Of a DNA stretch of 64,000 bases, positions 21,104 through 32,357 are shown piece by piece (position 1 is the stretch's first letter; each line of letters starts with the position of its first letter). The stretch comes from Propionibacteriaceae bacterium (GTDB lineage: Bacteria; Actinomycetota; Actinomycetes; Propionibacteriales; Propionibacteriaceae). Under the pieces are notes generated by a model. That model was not told the origin of the DNA. It ran no database searches and saw nothing but the letters and a program-made list of their open reading frames with translations. The stretch covers positions 510,689-574,688 of the forward strand of contig JADKFR010000001.1 of the NCBI GenBank assembly GCA_016717345.1. Direction: 5' to 3'. The translations under genes were made by a program, and so were the position numbers.

Positions 21104-21844
21104 ATGGCCACCATGTCGCGCAACGGGCTCGAAGCCCTCACCCGTCCGGACGGAACTCCCATCCGAGTCCTCACCGTCGATGACGAGAGCAGTCTCACCG
21201 AACTGCTCAGCATGGCCCTGCGCTACGAAGGCTGGGAGGTGGCCACCGCCAACTCCGGACTGACCGCGGTCAAGGTGGCGCGGGAGACCCGTCCGGACGC
21301 GATCGTGCTCGACATGATGCTCCCCGACTTCGACGGCCTGGAGGTGATGCGCCGGGTGCGCGCCGAGCAACCGGACGTCCCGGTGATCTTCCTGACTGCC
21401 AAGGACGCCCTGGACGACCGCGTCGGCGGCCTCACCGCCGGCGGCGACGACTACGTCACCAAGCCGTTCAGCCTGGAGGAGCTGGTCGCCCGGCTGCGCG
21501 GGCTGCTGCGCCGGTCGGGAGCGACCATGACCCGCAACGAGTCCCAGCTGGTGGTCGGCGATCTGGTGCTGGACGAGGACTCCCACGAGGTGACCCGCGG
21601 CGGCGATGAGATCCAGCTGACCGCCACCGAGTTCGAGCTGCTGCGGTTCCTGATGCGCAATCCGCGCCGGGTGTTGAGCAAGGCCCAGATCCTCGACCGG
21701 GTCTGGAACTACGACTTCGGTGGCCAGGCGAACGTCGTCGAGCTCTACATCTCGTACCTGCGCAAGAAGATCGACGCCAACCGGCCTCCGATGATCCACA
21801 CCATGCGGGGCGCGGGCTATGTGTTGAAGCCGGCCTCCGAATGA
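21104..21844 (+). CDS. OmpR-family response regulator
   Basis: 246 residues. The receiver domain (about 20-133) has the acidic pair VDDES, the phospho-acceptor Asp70 in IVLDMMLPDFDG, Thr98 in FLTAK and Lys120 in DDYVTKPF. The C-terminal winged helix (about 148-243) has TATEFELLRFLMRNPRRVLS and YISYLRKKID, ending in MRGAGYVLK. It should bind direct repeats upstream of its targets once phosphorylated by the histidine kinase that follows. The stop codon overlaps the kinase ATG (ATGA at 21841-21844), so the pair is co-translated. Confidence 0.95.
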   Translation: MATMSRNGLEALTRPDGTPIRVLTVDDESSLTELLSMALRYEGWEVATANSGLTAVKVARETRPDAIVLDMMLPDFDGLEVMRRVRAEQPDVPVIFLTAKDALDDRVGGLTAGGDDYVTKPFSLEELVARLRGLLRRSGATMTRNESQLVVGDLVLDEDSHEVTRGGDEIQLTATEFELLRFLMRNPRRVLSKAQILDRVWNYDFGGQANVVELYISYLRKKIDANRPPMIHTMRGAGYVLKPASE

Positions 21845-23321
21845 CAGTGGCCCCCCCGCCGGCGCTCGTCCCGACTACCTCGACCGCCTCGACCGTCCCG
21901 CCCCCGCCCCTGCCGTCCCGACCGTCCCGACGACCCCGCTGGGCGCCGGGACGCTGAGCCGGCAACTGGTCCGACGGACGACGGCGCTGGTAGCGTTCGC
22001 GTGCGTCGCCCTGAGCCTGTTCACCGGCCTGGCGACCTACCAGATCCTGGCCAACAAGCTGGACGAGCAGCTCAACACCGCCGTCGGACGGGCCCCCCGG
22101 CTCGACACCCGGACGGGGCCGGGCGACCTGGCCGGGTCCGGGCTGATCCGGCTCGATTTCACCAGTGACGGCAACGGCTTCCAGCAGAGCCCGGTCACGC
22201 TCAGTGACGAGGCGCTGTCCGTCCTGATGTCGGTGGAGGAATCGCCCAACCCCGTCACCCTGGTGGTTCCACACGTCGGCCTCTACCGGGTGCTGGCTCG
22301 GACCGTCGGCGATCGCACCTCCGTGGTGGCGTTGCCGTACAGCGAAGTCAGCAAGCCGCTCACGAGCCAGCTCATCATGGCCGGCGTCCTCACCCTCGGG
22401 GCGATCGGCCTGTCGTTCGTGGGCGCCCGCCGGGTGGTGGAACGCAGCCTGCGGCCCTTGAATCGCCTGGCCGCCACCGCGAACCAGGTCTCGAACCTGC
22501 CCCTGGAATCGGGCGAGGGCATCGTCCCGATCCGGGTCGGCCCCGCTGACGCCAATCCCGCCAGCGAGGTGGGCCAGGTGGGGTTGGCCTTCAACCGGAT
22601 GCTCGACCACGTCGAGGACGCCCTCGCCGCGCGGCACCAGAGCGAGACCAAGGTCCGCCAGTTCGTGGCCGATGCGTCCCACGAACTGCGGAACCCGCTG
22701 GCGGCGATCCGGGGTTACGCCGAACTGACCCGCCGCAGCGACCAGGACCTGCCGCCGGATGCCGGGCACGCGCTGAACCGGATCGAATCCGAGTCCGATC
22801 GAATGTCGGCCCTGGTCGAAGACCTGTTGCTGTTGGCCCGGCTCGATTCCGAGCCGACCCTCGACCTGCAGCCCACCGACGTCACCGAGATCGTGCTGAA
22901 CGCCGTGAGCGACGCCCGCGCGGCCAGCCCCGACCACAGCTGGGCGATGAACCTGCCCGAGGAGGTGGTGATGTCACAAGCCGACTCCCACCGCCTGCAC
23001 CAGGTGATCGCGAACCTGCTGGCCAACGCCCGCACCCATACTCCCCCAGGTACCCGGGTCGAGGTCGGCCTGCGCTCCGAGCCGGGCTGGGCCGTGATCA
23101 CGATCAGCGACAACGGCCCGGGCGTGCCGGAGGCGATCCGGGACTCGGTCTTCGAGCGGTTCACCCGTGCCGAGGCCAGCCGGGTGCGGCACGAAGGCGG
23201 TTCGAGTACCGGGCTGGGGCTGGCCATCGTGGCGGCCGTCGTGGGTGCGCATCGGGGGCGGGTGAGCCTCGACTCAGGTCCGGGGGCGACCACCTTCACC
23301 GTCCGGATCCCGGCCGCCTGA
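21841..23321 (+). CDS. Sensor histidine kinase (apparent frameshift near start)
   Basis: The kinase frame is open from about 21843 to 23321, but its first in-frame ATG (22227) lies inside the sensor domain. The ATG at 21841 overlaps the response-regulator stop and gives MTVAPP. Adding one C to the C7 run at 21851-21857 joins it to the reading PAGARPDYLDRLDRPAPA and yields about 493 residues. Domain order is: membrane helix 1 (LVAFACVALSLFTGL), extracytoplasmic sensor of about 110 residues, helix 2 (LIMAGVLTLGAIGLSFVGA), HAMP, HisKA with the phospho-His in FVADASHELRNPLAA, and HATPase with NLLANA, DNGPGVP and STGLGLAIV. The signal is unknown. Confidence 0.93.
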
Positions 23322-23397
23322 GCCCTGACATCAGGTCACAGAGACCTGACAGCAACCCCTCAGGGGGGTCCCAGCCCCCGGCCGCATCCTCGTTCCA

Positions 23398-23734
23398 TGA
23401 CCGTTATCGCCTGCTGAGCTCCAACGCCGACGCCTACCCCTGGGTGGCGGCGACCGTCGGTTCGCAGAACGCCGCCAGCTACCAGTTGGCGACCGGCCAC
23501 GCGGTAATGGCGCTCGGCGGCTTCAACGGCTCCGACCCCTCCCCGAACCTGGAGCAGCTCAAGGCCGACGTGGCGGCGGGCCGGATCCACTACTTCATCG
23601 GCGACGGGAGCGGCCTGGGCGGGCGGCAGAACGGTGGCTCCACCGCAGCGGCCGGGATCGCAGCCTGGGTGGCCGACACCTCCCTGGCCACGGCGGTCGG
23701 GAACACCACCCTGTACGACCTGAGCGGTGCCTGA
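23398..23734 (+). pseudogene. C-terminal remnant of a GT39/ArnT-like membrane glycosyltransferase
   Basis: The frame reads YRLLSSNADAYPWVAATVG, then NAASYQLATGHAVMALGGF and GRIHYFIGDG, and ends in TTLYDLSGA. I recognise this as the soluble C-terminal domain found in actinobacterial GT39 mannosyltransferase-like proteins. The several hundred upstream residues with transmembrane helices are absent: only about 75 bases separate the kinase stop from this fragment. The stop is immediately followed by TGACATG and a second short remnant. The neighbourhood (two-component pair then GT39) is a common actinobacterial arrangement, so a deletion probably removed most of the gene. Confidence 0.6.
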
Positions 23735-23735
23735 C

Positions 23736-23804
23736 ATGACCACCCTGGAGGCCCGTCCCGGGGCGGCCACCCAGCAGAGGCACCCGCGTCCCCCCGGCGC
23801 CTGA
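23736..23804 (+). pseudogene. Short N-terminal remnant, possibly of a second membrane glycosyltransferase
   Basis: The ATG at 23736 follows the previous stop by one base. It encodes 22 residues beginning MTTLEARPGAATQQRHPRP before a TGA. This looks like the Pro/Arg-rich cytoplasmic start of a GT39-type protein that has lost its body. Too short to be certain. Confidence 0.3.
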
Positions 23805-23829
23805 CGGTGCCCTCAGCCCTGGATTCGAC

Positions 23830-23835
23830 TAGCGT
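23830..23835 (+). promoter_or_regulatory. Probable -10 box of a leaderless deoC transcript
   Basis: TAGCGT ends seven bases before the deoC ATG at 23843, with no ribosome site between. Confidence 0.45.
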
Positions 23836-23842
23836 CTGGGGC

Positions 23843-24520
23843 ATGCTCCTGACTCGCGCCGCACTGGCCCGCTACGTCGACCACACCCTGCTCGCCCCCA
23901 CCGCCACCCCCTCCGACGTGGCAGCGCTGCTCGCCGACGCGCAGGCGCTCGGCACCTACTCGATCTGCGTTTCACCGTCCATGCTGCCGGTCGGCGACAC
24001 CGGCGGGGTGCTGGTCGCCACCGTCTGCGGCTTCCCCTCGGGCAAGCACACCCCGGCCATCAAGGCCGCGGAGGCCGCCGAATCGGTCGCGCGCGGCGCC
24101 GACGAGGTGGACATGGTGATCGACCTGGGACTGCTCAAGGATGGACACCCCGAGGCCACCCAGGCCGAGATCGCCGCCGTCCGGGCCGCCGCGCCGGCAC
24201 CGACCGTCCTCAAGGTGATCATCGAGTCCGCCGCCCTCACCGATGACGAAATCGTGGCCGCCTGCCGGGCCGCCGAAGCCGCCGGTGCCGACTTCGTCAA
24301 GACGTCCACCGGCTTCCACCCGGCCGGGGGCGCCTCGGTGCACGCGGTCGAGCTGATGGCCCGGACGGTCGGTGGACGGCTGGGCGTCAAAGCCTCCGGG
24401 GGCATCCGCACCCACGAGGCTGCGCTCGCCCTGATCGAGGCGGGGGCCACTCGCCTCGGCCTCTCCGGCACGGCCGTGGTGCTGGACGGTGCCCCCGTCT
24501 CGCCGGACGGGACAGCCTGA
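23843..24520 (+). CDS. deoC: Deoxyribose-phosphate aldolase
   Basis: A 225-residue class I aldolase that cleaves 2-deoxyribose-5-phosphate to acetaldehyde and glyceraldehyde-3-phosphate in deoxynucleoside catabolism. The TIM barrel begins RYVDHTLLAPTAT. The Schiff-base Lys is residue 153 in FVKTSTGFHP and the second catalytic Lys is 183 in GVKASGGIRT. VATVCGFPSGKHT and ADEVDMVIDLG are also standard. The start is placed at the ATG at 23843 because TAGCGT lies seven bases before it; an upstream frame adds only unrelated residues. It is convergent with the lipoprotein gene at 24550. Confidence 0.96.
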   Translation: MLLTRAALARYVDHTLLAPTATPSDVAALLADAQALGTYSICVSPSMLPVGDTGGVLVATVCGFPSGKHTPAIKAAEAAESVARGADEVDMVIDLGLLKDGHPEATQAEIAAVRAAAPAPTVLKVIIESAALTDDEIVAACRAAEAAGADFVKTSTGFHPAGGASVHAVELMARTVGGRLGVKASGGIRTHEAALALIEAGATRLGLSGTAVVLDGAPVSPDGTA

Positions 24521-24549
24521 CCCGCCCGGTGGGAGCCGGCCGTCCCGGG

Positions 24550-25425
24550 TCAGCCCAACCCGGCGGTCGTGACCCAGGCCGCCGCTGCCTGGGGGTCGGT
24601 GGCCAGCCGTCCGCGGAGCTCGGCGAACGCCTCCTGAGTGAGGGCGGCCATGGCGGCCCCCAGGGCGAGGAGCGCCGTCGGGTGCTCCTCGGCGAGCGTG
24701 GCGCTGACGATCACCACCAGCGGGTCGGGGGTTTCGATGCCGATCGGATCCTCCAGGAGTTGCAGACCGTCCAACTCCAGGCTGTCGGTGCGCCGGAAGA
24801 GAGCCAGTTGCGCGGTGCCGTCATCGAGGGCGGCGCGGCGGGCCGCCGCGTCCTCAATCGTCCGCGTGGGCAGTGAAACGCCGTAGGCGGCTTCGAGGGC
24901 AGGCACGCCGGCGGCGTTGGTGAGCCCCCACGACGGGGTCGCCAGCACCCCCTCGCGCAGCGCCGTGCGCACCGCGCTCAGGCTGGTCACCGTCCGCTTC
25001 GGGGCCGCCCACAGCAGGGCCCCGTCGACGCCGCTGGCCCGCAGCACATTCACCTCGGGGGCCACCACGGTGGCCAGCGTCGTGATCAGCTCCTCGCTGG
25101 GTGGCGGCTCCTCCGCCGCCAGGCGCCGCTGCAGGGTCGTCCAGCCATAGACACCCATCACCAGCGGGGAGCCCTCCCCCACTGCCGCCACCGCCGTGTC
25201 CAGGGGCTGGGGCACCACGGACGCGGGCTGCTGCCGGGCGGCCAGGGCCGCCAGCAGAATTGCGCTCAACGCGTCCCCGGGCCCGGTGCCGTCCGTCCCG
25301 ATGGGCAGTGGGGCGACCGGCGAGGACCGCGGCACCGGGGAAACCTGGGCACAGCCTCCGAGCGCGGCCCCGGCAAGCCCGAGCCCACCGATTCCGAGGA
25401 GTCTGAGCAGCGATCGTCGGTCCAT
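24550..25425 (-). CDS. Substrate-binding lipoprotein (OpuAC / glycine-betaine-like)
   Basis: 291 residues. The N-terminus MDRRSLLRLLGIGGLGLAGA followed by ALGGC has a basic start, a hydrophobic core and a lipobox Cys at about 25, so it should be exported and lipid-anchored. The rest looks like an OpuAC-type periplasmic-binding fold: GDALSAILLAALAARQQ, VMGVYGWTTLQR, WGLTNAAGVPALEAAYG and PLVVIVSATLAEEHPTALL. Such proteins bind glycine betaine, choline or proline for an ABC importer, but no permease or ATPase lies nearby. The ATG at 25425 is chosen because it starts the signal peptide. Confidence 0.75.
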   Translation of the reverse strand: MDRRSLLRLLGIGGLGLAGAALGGCAQVSPVPRSSPVAPLPIGTDGTGPGDALSAILLAALAARQQPASVVPQPLDTAVAAVGEGSPLVMGVYGWTTLQRRLAAEEPPPSEELITTLATVVAPEVNVLRASGVDGALLWAAPKRTVTSLSAVRTALREGVLATPSWGLTNAAGVPALEAAYGVSLPTRTIEDAAARRAALDDGTAQLALFRRTDSLELDGLQLLEDPIGIETPDPLVVIVSATLAEEHPTALLALGAAMAALTQEAFAELRGRLATDPQAAAAWVTTAGLG

Positions 25426-25454
25426 GGGGCCAGTTTCCCCCACCCTCGCCACAG

Positions 25455-25500
25455 AACAAGGAGGATCCACCACCGAGAACGGTGGTGGATCCTCCTTGTT
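25455..25500 (-). terminator. Perfect 21-bp hairpin downstream of ppdK
   Basis: Arms 25455-25475 and 25480-25500 are exact reverse complements around AGAA. Read on the minus strand the stem ends TTGTT. It lies 27 bases after the ppdK stop. The core GGAGGATCCACCACCG differs at one base from the hairpin after hspR (7127-7170). Confidence 0.75.
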
Positions 25501-25526
25501 AACGACCAACTGAGCCGGCCGTGCCC

Positions 25527-28155
<2,629 letters not shown>

Positions 28156-28843
28156 CTGAAGCTTGATCTCCTTCAATGGGCTCCGTTGTGCCAGCCAGCA
28201 TCGGTCTGCAACGAGAACATCGACGATGACCTCCCCGGGCGTCGGCGGAGCAAACCGACGCCGTGATTCGCCCCTCACCCTAGCCGGTCGGGCCCCACGG
28301 TTTCACCTCGCCCGCTGGGGGCTCCTGGGAACTGGACTGGCGGAGGTCGCGTCGGTCGCCTCCCTTGGACTGTGCGCCTCCCTTGGACTGTGCGCCTCCC
28401 TTGGACTGTGCGCCTCCCTTGGACTGTGCGCCTCCCTTGGACTGTGCGCCTCCCTTGGACTGTGCGCCTCCCTTGGACTGTGCGCCTCCCTTGGACTGTG
28501 CGCCTCCCTTGGACTGTGCGCCTCCCTTGGACTGTGCGCCCCACTGACGACCCTGATCCGCGCCGGTGCGCTCCACCACTCCCCACCGCTCTCCATTCCC
28601 TCTGCGCGCCCGCCCGTGACCTGCCCTTCCGGCGACCCCCACACCCGCCCTTTGCGGCGCCCTTCACCACCACCCCACCTCGCGCCCCGCCCGTCACCAC
28701 CACCCCCACCTCGCGCCCCGCCCGTGACTTTGCGCCTGCTGTAGCAGGCGCAAAGTCACGCAAGGGGCGCACAGTGCAAGGGACGAGGGCGCGGCGATGC
28801 GATCACGGGGCCGGTCCCAGGGGAAGCCTCCACCACCAGCACC
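28156..28843. repeat. Palindromic mosaic repeat, locus E, with 18-bp tandem array and perfect hairpin
   Basis: Upstream of ppdK, ten copies of an 18-base unit (CGCCTCCCTTGGACTGTG) run head to tail from about 28359 to 28542. Each contains GACTGTGCGCC, a variant of the GACCYTGCGCC unit seen at the other loci. After a C-rich stretch comes a perfect 17-bp hairpin at 28724-28759, centred on GCGCCTGCTGTAGCAGGCGC. GGGGCGCACAGTGC follows. Frames across the array encode low-complexity repeats on both strands and are not genes. Confidence 0.85.
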
Positions 28844-29421
28844 GCCGGTGCTCATATCGCCTTCCCGCGGGTTATGGGCCTCATTCGCCCAAGGTCCGGC
28901 GGTTCCGGTCGTGAAGGGGCAGGTTATGAGCCAGCGAAACTGAGGTATAACCAGCGGCAGCGCGATATCACGGCCGCCCGACCCAGCCGACCGCCTCATA
29001 ACCCGAGTTAGGGCGATGTCGTTCACTCCGACGGCCGCCAGCCGGCCCAAGAGCCCCCGGACCAGAACACCCAGAACACCCAGAACTCCCAGAGCACCCA
29101 GAGCACCCGACGCACCCGACGCACCCGACGCACCCGACACACCCGACACACCCGACACACCCGACACACCCGACACACCCGACACACCCGACACACCCGA
29201 CGGATACTCAGCCGGCCTAAGAAGCCCCCGGACCAGAACACCGTCCCGCCACCGGACCAGAACACCGTCACCCCCGACGGATACCCAGTGGCTCCGAGAA
29301 GCCCTCACCTGTGGCCGTAACCCGCAGCCCGGACGCCATCGAGGTGACCTCGCGCGCATCACCCTTCCATTGACGCCGCGACCCGGACGTGGTGACGTGG
29401 AAGCGATCAAGGAGGCCAGTG
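28844..29421. repeat. Repeat-rich upstream region of the beta-glucosidase gene
   Basis: There are two structures. First, 28922-28930 (GGTTATGAG) and 28995-29003 (CTCATAACC) form inverted arms around GGTATAACC (28944-28952), with a further related GGGTTATGGG at about 28869. Second, a 9-base array from about 29058 to 29205 begins as CAGAACACC and passes through CACCCGACG into eight or so copies of CACCCGACA. Nearly identical blocks AGCCCCCGGACCAGAACAC flank it at about 29050 and 29222. Open frames through it are repetitive and on both strands; none is called. Confidence 0.7.
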
Positions 29422-30738
29422 ATGTTCCACCGCACCCCTCACGCCGACGAGTTCGCTGAGCCGGGTTTCGCTCTGCCGACGTGCGCCCTCGGGGTCGCCA
29501 CCGCCGCCACCCAGATCGAGGGCGGCCACGCTGACACCACCTGGCACCGCTGGGCTGCCGAACCCGGACGGATCGCGGACCACTCAACGCCCGCCCGCGC
29601 CGCCGACCACTGGAACCGCGTCGCGCAGGACACCGCGCTGCTGGGGGAATTGGGCGTCAAGCACTACCGGATGGGTCTCGAATGGGCCCGGCTTGAACCC
29701 CGCCCCGGCGAGTTCGACGCCGCCGCGTTCGCGCATTACCGCGCCGAACTTCAGGGCCTGCGCGCCGCGGGCATCGAGCCGCTGGTCACCCTCCACCACT
29801 TCAACAACCCCGGCTGGTTCGAAGAGATCGGCGGCTTCACCCACCACCACGCGCTGACGGTCTTCGACCGCTACGTGGCGGCGGTGCTGGAGAACCTCGG
29901 CGATCTGGTCGATGAATGGATCACCATCAACGAGCCGAACATCTACGCCGTCAAGGGCTTCATCGAAGGGGTCTGGCCACCGGGACACCGCTCGCCGGGC
30001 CAGGCCGTCGCCGTGATGCAGGCGATGGCCACCGCCCACATCCGCAGCTACCGGGCGATCCATCGCGCCAACCCCAACGCCCGTGTCGGGGTGGCCAACC
30101 ACCTGCGGGTGTTCGCGCCGGCGGTGAGCTGGAACCCGCTGGATCGCCTCGGCGCCCGGGCCGGGGAGTACCTGTTCCAGACCGCGGTGGTGCGTGCCAT
30201 GAGTGTCGGACGGTTCCTGGCGCCGTTCGTCCAGCCCGACGAGGTCGACCCGGGCCGCTACTACGACTTCCAGGGCATCAACTACTACTCCCGCAGCGCG
30301 ATCCGCAATTTCGCCGACACCACCGCCCGCAAGGCGAGCGTCAACGACCTGGGCTGGGAGATCCGGCCCCAGGGCCTGGTCGAGGTGGCCCGGTGGGTGC
30401 ACACCGCCTACCCGGGGCCGATCTACGTGACCGAGAACGGCACCGCCGACGCCGCCGACAGCTTCCGTCCGCTGTTCCTCTATGACCATCTCAGGGCGAT
30501 CGCCGAATCGGGCCTGCCGATCGAGCGGTACTACCACTGGTGCTTCACCGACAACTGGGAGTGGGCCGAGGGCGAGTCGGCCCGGTTCGGCCTGGTGGCC
30601 CTCGACTTCGAGAGCCAGCAGCGCACCGTCCGCGACTCGGGACGGTTCTTCGCCGACATCGCTGCGCGGGGCGGGGTCACCGCCGAGTCGTTCCAGCGCT
30701 TCGTGGCAGGTCGGACGTACCCGCGACAACGCCGCTGA
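29422..30738 (+). CDS. Beta-glucosidase-type glycoside hydrolase family 1
   Basis: A 438-residue TIM-barrel retaining glycosidase. The acid/base Glu171 is in WITINEPNIY and the nucleophile Glu338 is in IYVTENGTAD. Substrate-contact segments are ATAATQIEGG, LVTLHHFNNPGWF, and near the end HWCFTDNWEWAEGESARFGL. There is no signal peptide, so it should act on imported beta-glycosides or phospho-free disaccharides in the cytoplasm. AAGGAGG precedes the ATG at 29422 by six bases. It stands alone, without a transporter next to it, behind a repeat-rich upstream region. Confidence 0.92.
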   Translation: MFHRTPHADEFAEPGFALPTCALGVATAATQIEGGHADTTWHRWAAEPGRIADHSTPARAADHWNRVAQDTALLGELGVKHYRMGLEWARLEPRPGEFDAAAFAHYRAELQGLRAAGIEPLVTLHHFNNPGWFEEIGGFTHHHALTVFDRYVAAVLENLGDLVDEWITINEPNIYAVKGFIEGVWPPGHRSPGQAVAVMQAMATAHIRSYRAIHRANPNARVGVANHLRVFAPAVSWNPLDRLGARAGEYLFQTAVVRAMSVGRFLAPFVQPDEVDPGRYYDFQGINYYSRSAIRNFADTTARKASVNDLGWEIRPQGLVEVARWVHTAYPGPIYVTENGTADAADSFRPLFLYDHLRAIAESGLPIERYYHWCFTDNWEWAEGESARFGLVALDFESQQRTVRDSGRFFADIAARGGVTAESFQRFVAGRTYPRQRR

Positions 30739-30903
30739 ATCGCCGCCGACCGGGGGATCATCCCGCGCGCGGGCCTGGTGCTAGGTTCGGGCACGACCAA
30801 CCGTGGATCCTGCGAGCGCCGCGCACTGTGCCCGGTTCGCTGAGGCGTCGGCGACCGGCTCGACACCCACCAGATCCGACCTGCGCGAACGGGGACACCT
30901 GAC

Positions 30904-31887
30904 ATGACACTCGATCCGGTCGCAACGCTGATGCTCGACGAAGCCGGCGACCTGGGCGCACGGGTGCTCGTGCTGGACGAGCCCTCGCTGGCCAATCACC
31001 TCCGCAGCGCGGGCCATGACGTGGTGGCGGTCTGCGACGACCTGCTCGAGGAGCGCCGGCTGGACGGTGACCCGGCCCGGCTCGACGAGCAGGCGCTGGC
31101 CGGCGTCGAGGTCGTGCTGCTGCGGCTGCCCAAGAGCCTCGGAATGCTGGAGGACTACGCCCAGCGGATCGCGGCCTGGGGCGGGCCGCAGGTCCGGGTG
31201 GTCGCCGGCGGACGCGAGAAGCACCTCACCCGGGGCATGAACGACGTGCTGGCCAGCAGTTTCGCCGACGTCCACGCGAGTCGGGGACGGCAGAAGTCGC
31301 GCGTCCTGCACGCCGCGGGAGCACGCCCCGGGCCCAGGACGTGGCCTCGCACCACCCGGGTGGACTGGCTCGCCCTCACCGTGGTCAGCCACGGCGGCGT
31401 GTTCGCCAGTGGACGGTTGGACGCCGGAACACGCCTGCTGATCTCGGCCCTCGGGCAGGCCCGGACCGGTCGCGCGGTCGATCTGGGCTGTGGGACGGGC
31501 CTCGTCGCGAGCTGGCTGGCCCGGCGGGGCGATCAGGTGCTCGCGGTCGACACCAGCCTGGCCGCCTGTGCGTCCGCGCGCGACACCGCCGCCGCCAACG
31601 GGCTCACCGTGGCTGTGCAGCGAGCCGACTCCCTCACCGGCGTCGCCGCGCGGTCCGTCGATCTGGTCGCGTGCAACCCGCCCTTCCACGTCGGCACCAC
31701 CAAGGACTCGACCCCCGGCTTCGACCTGCTGCGCACGGCCGTCCCGGCGCTGGCCCCCGGTGGCGAACTGTGGACGGTGTTCAACTCGCACCTGCCCTAC
31801 CTGCCGTTCCTGCGCGCCGAGGTGGGTGACACCACCGTCGCGGCCCGCGACCCGCACTACATCGTCACCCGGTCGGTCCGCAGCTGA
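30904..31887 (+). CDS. RsmC/RlmG-like rRNA (guanine-N2) methyltransferase
   Basis: 327 residues with two halves. The N-terminal domain (about 1-150) resembles the degenerate methyltransferase domain of RsmC. The C-terminal catalytic domain has the SAM-binding motif AVDLGCGTGLVASWLA and the base-flipping motif NPPFHVG. Family members methylate G1207 of 16S or G1835 of 23S rRNA; which one is not settled here. The ATG at 30904 has a weak GGGGA upstream. The 3' end, including the stop codon, is part of a direct repeat that recurs twice downstream. Confidence 0.85.
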   Translation: MTLDPVATLMLDEAGDLGARVLVLDEPSLANHLRSAGHDVVAVCDDLLEERRLDGDPARLDEQALAGVEVVLLRLPKSLGMLEDYAQRIAAWGGPQVRVVAGGREKHLTRGMNDVLASSFADVHASRGRQKSRVLHAAGARPGPRTWPRTTRVDWLALTVVSHGGVFASGRLDAGTRLLISALGQARTGRAVDLGCGTGLVASWLARRGDQVLAVDTSLAACASARDTAAANGLTVAVQRADSLTGVAARSVDLVACNPPFHVGTTKDSTPGFDLLRTAVPALAPGGELWTVFNSHLPYLPFLRAEVGDTTVAARDPHYIVTRSVRS

Positions 31888-32067
31888 GCCGCGGAACTGC
31901 GACCCCGGCCCAGACGGGCATAACCCCGAAGGACACCGTCACCCCACCACTCCCGGTCGGTCCGCAGCTGAGCCGCCCTACGGCGATCCCAGGGCAGTCC
32001 GCACGGGGGCATGACCCCGAAGGACACCGTCACCCCACCACTCCCGATCGGTGCGCAGCTGAGCCGC
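31869..32067. repeat. Direct repeats copying the 3' end of the methyltransferase gene
   Basis: The 24-base block at 31869-31892, which spans the gene's stop, recurs at 31953-31976 (identical) and 32044-32067 (two mismatches). Between them a 36-base block is present at 31919-31954 and 32010-32045 with one mismatch. This gives two and a half units of about 84-91 bases. They lie just before the truncated ywiC and the start of the polysaccharide island. Confidence 0.85.
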
Positions 32068-32082
32068 CGTTACCATCGTGGC

Positions 32083-32357
32083 GTGCCGCCGACGAAAGCC
32101 ACCCGCCGCGCCGCTGGGTGGGTGCCCTCCCAGCACGGCGCCTGGGCGATGCTGGCGATCCCCTACCTTGCCGGGCTGATCCTGCGGTCCCGCGACGTCG
32201 GGCTGCCGTCGTACCTGATCCCCCTGGCCGGCTTCTGGGTGGTCGGCTACCTCGCGTTCTACGCCGCCTCGTGCTGGCTGAAGGCGCCGCCCACCCGCCG
32301 GGCGGGCCAGCGTCCGCCGGCGCTCACTTACCTCGGCGGGGCGGCGCTGCTCGGGCT
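32083..32357 (+). pseudogene. YwiC-like membrane protein, truncated at the island boundary
   Basis: The GTG at 32083 opens a frame of which about 90 residues look like YwiC: WVPSQHGAWAMLAIPYLAGL, then PLAGFWVVGYLAFYAASCWL and TYLGGAALLGL. Full YwiC-like proteins are roughly 250 residues with several more helices. After about 32357 the frame continues only as Arg/Pro/Ser-rich nonsense antisense to the next glycosyltransferase. The gene is therefore cut where the polysaccharide locus begins. YwiC function is not established. Confidence 0.75.

Noticed and set aside
28359..28542. CRISPR array
   Set aside because: The 18-bp units follow each other directly without spacers and there are no cas genes.
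28163..28744. Open frames with SLGLCA, DCAPPL or KGGAQS repeats on both strands
   Set aside because: They are translations of the 18-bp tandem array. Several frames and both strands are open at once and the composition is not protein-like.
29016..29459. Pro/Asp/Thr-repeat frame and its antisense Val-Cys-Arg frame
   Set aside because: They come from the 9-bp array. There is no ribosome site, and the frame overlaps the true GH1 start.
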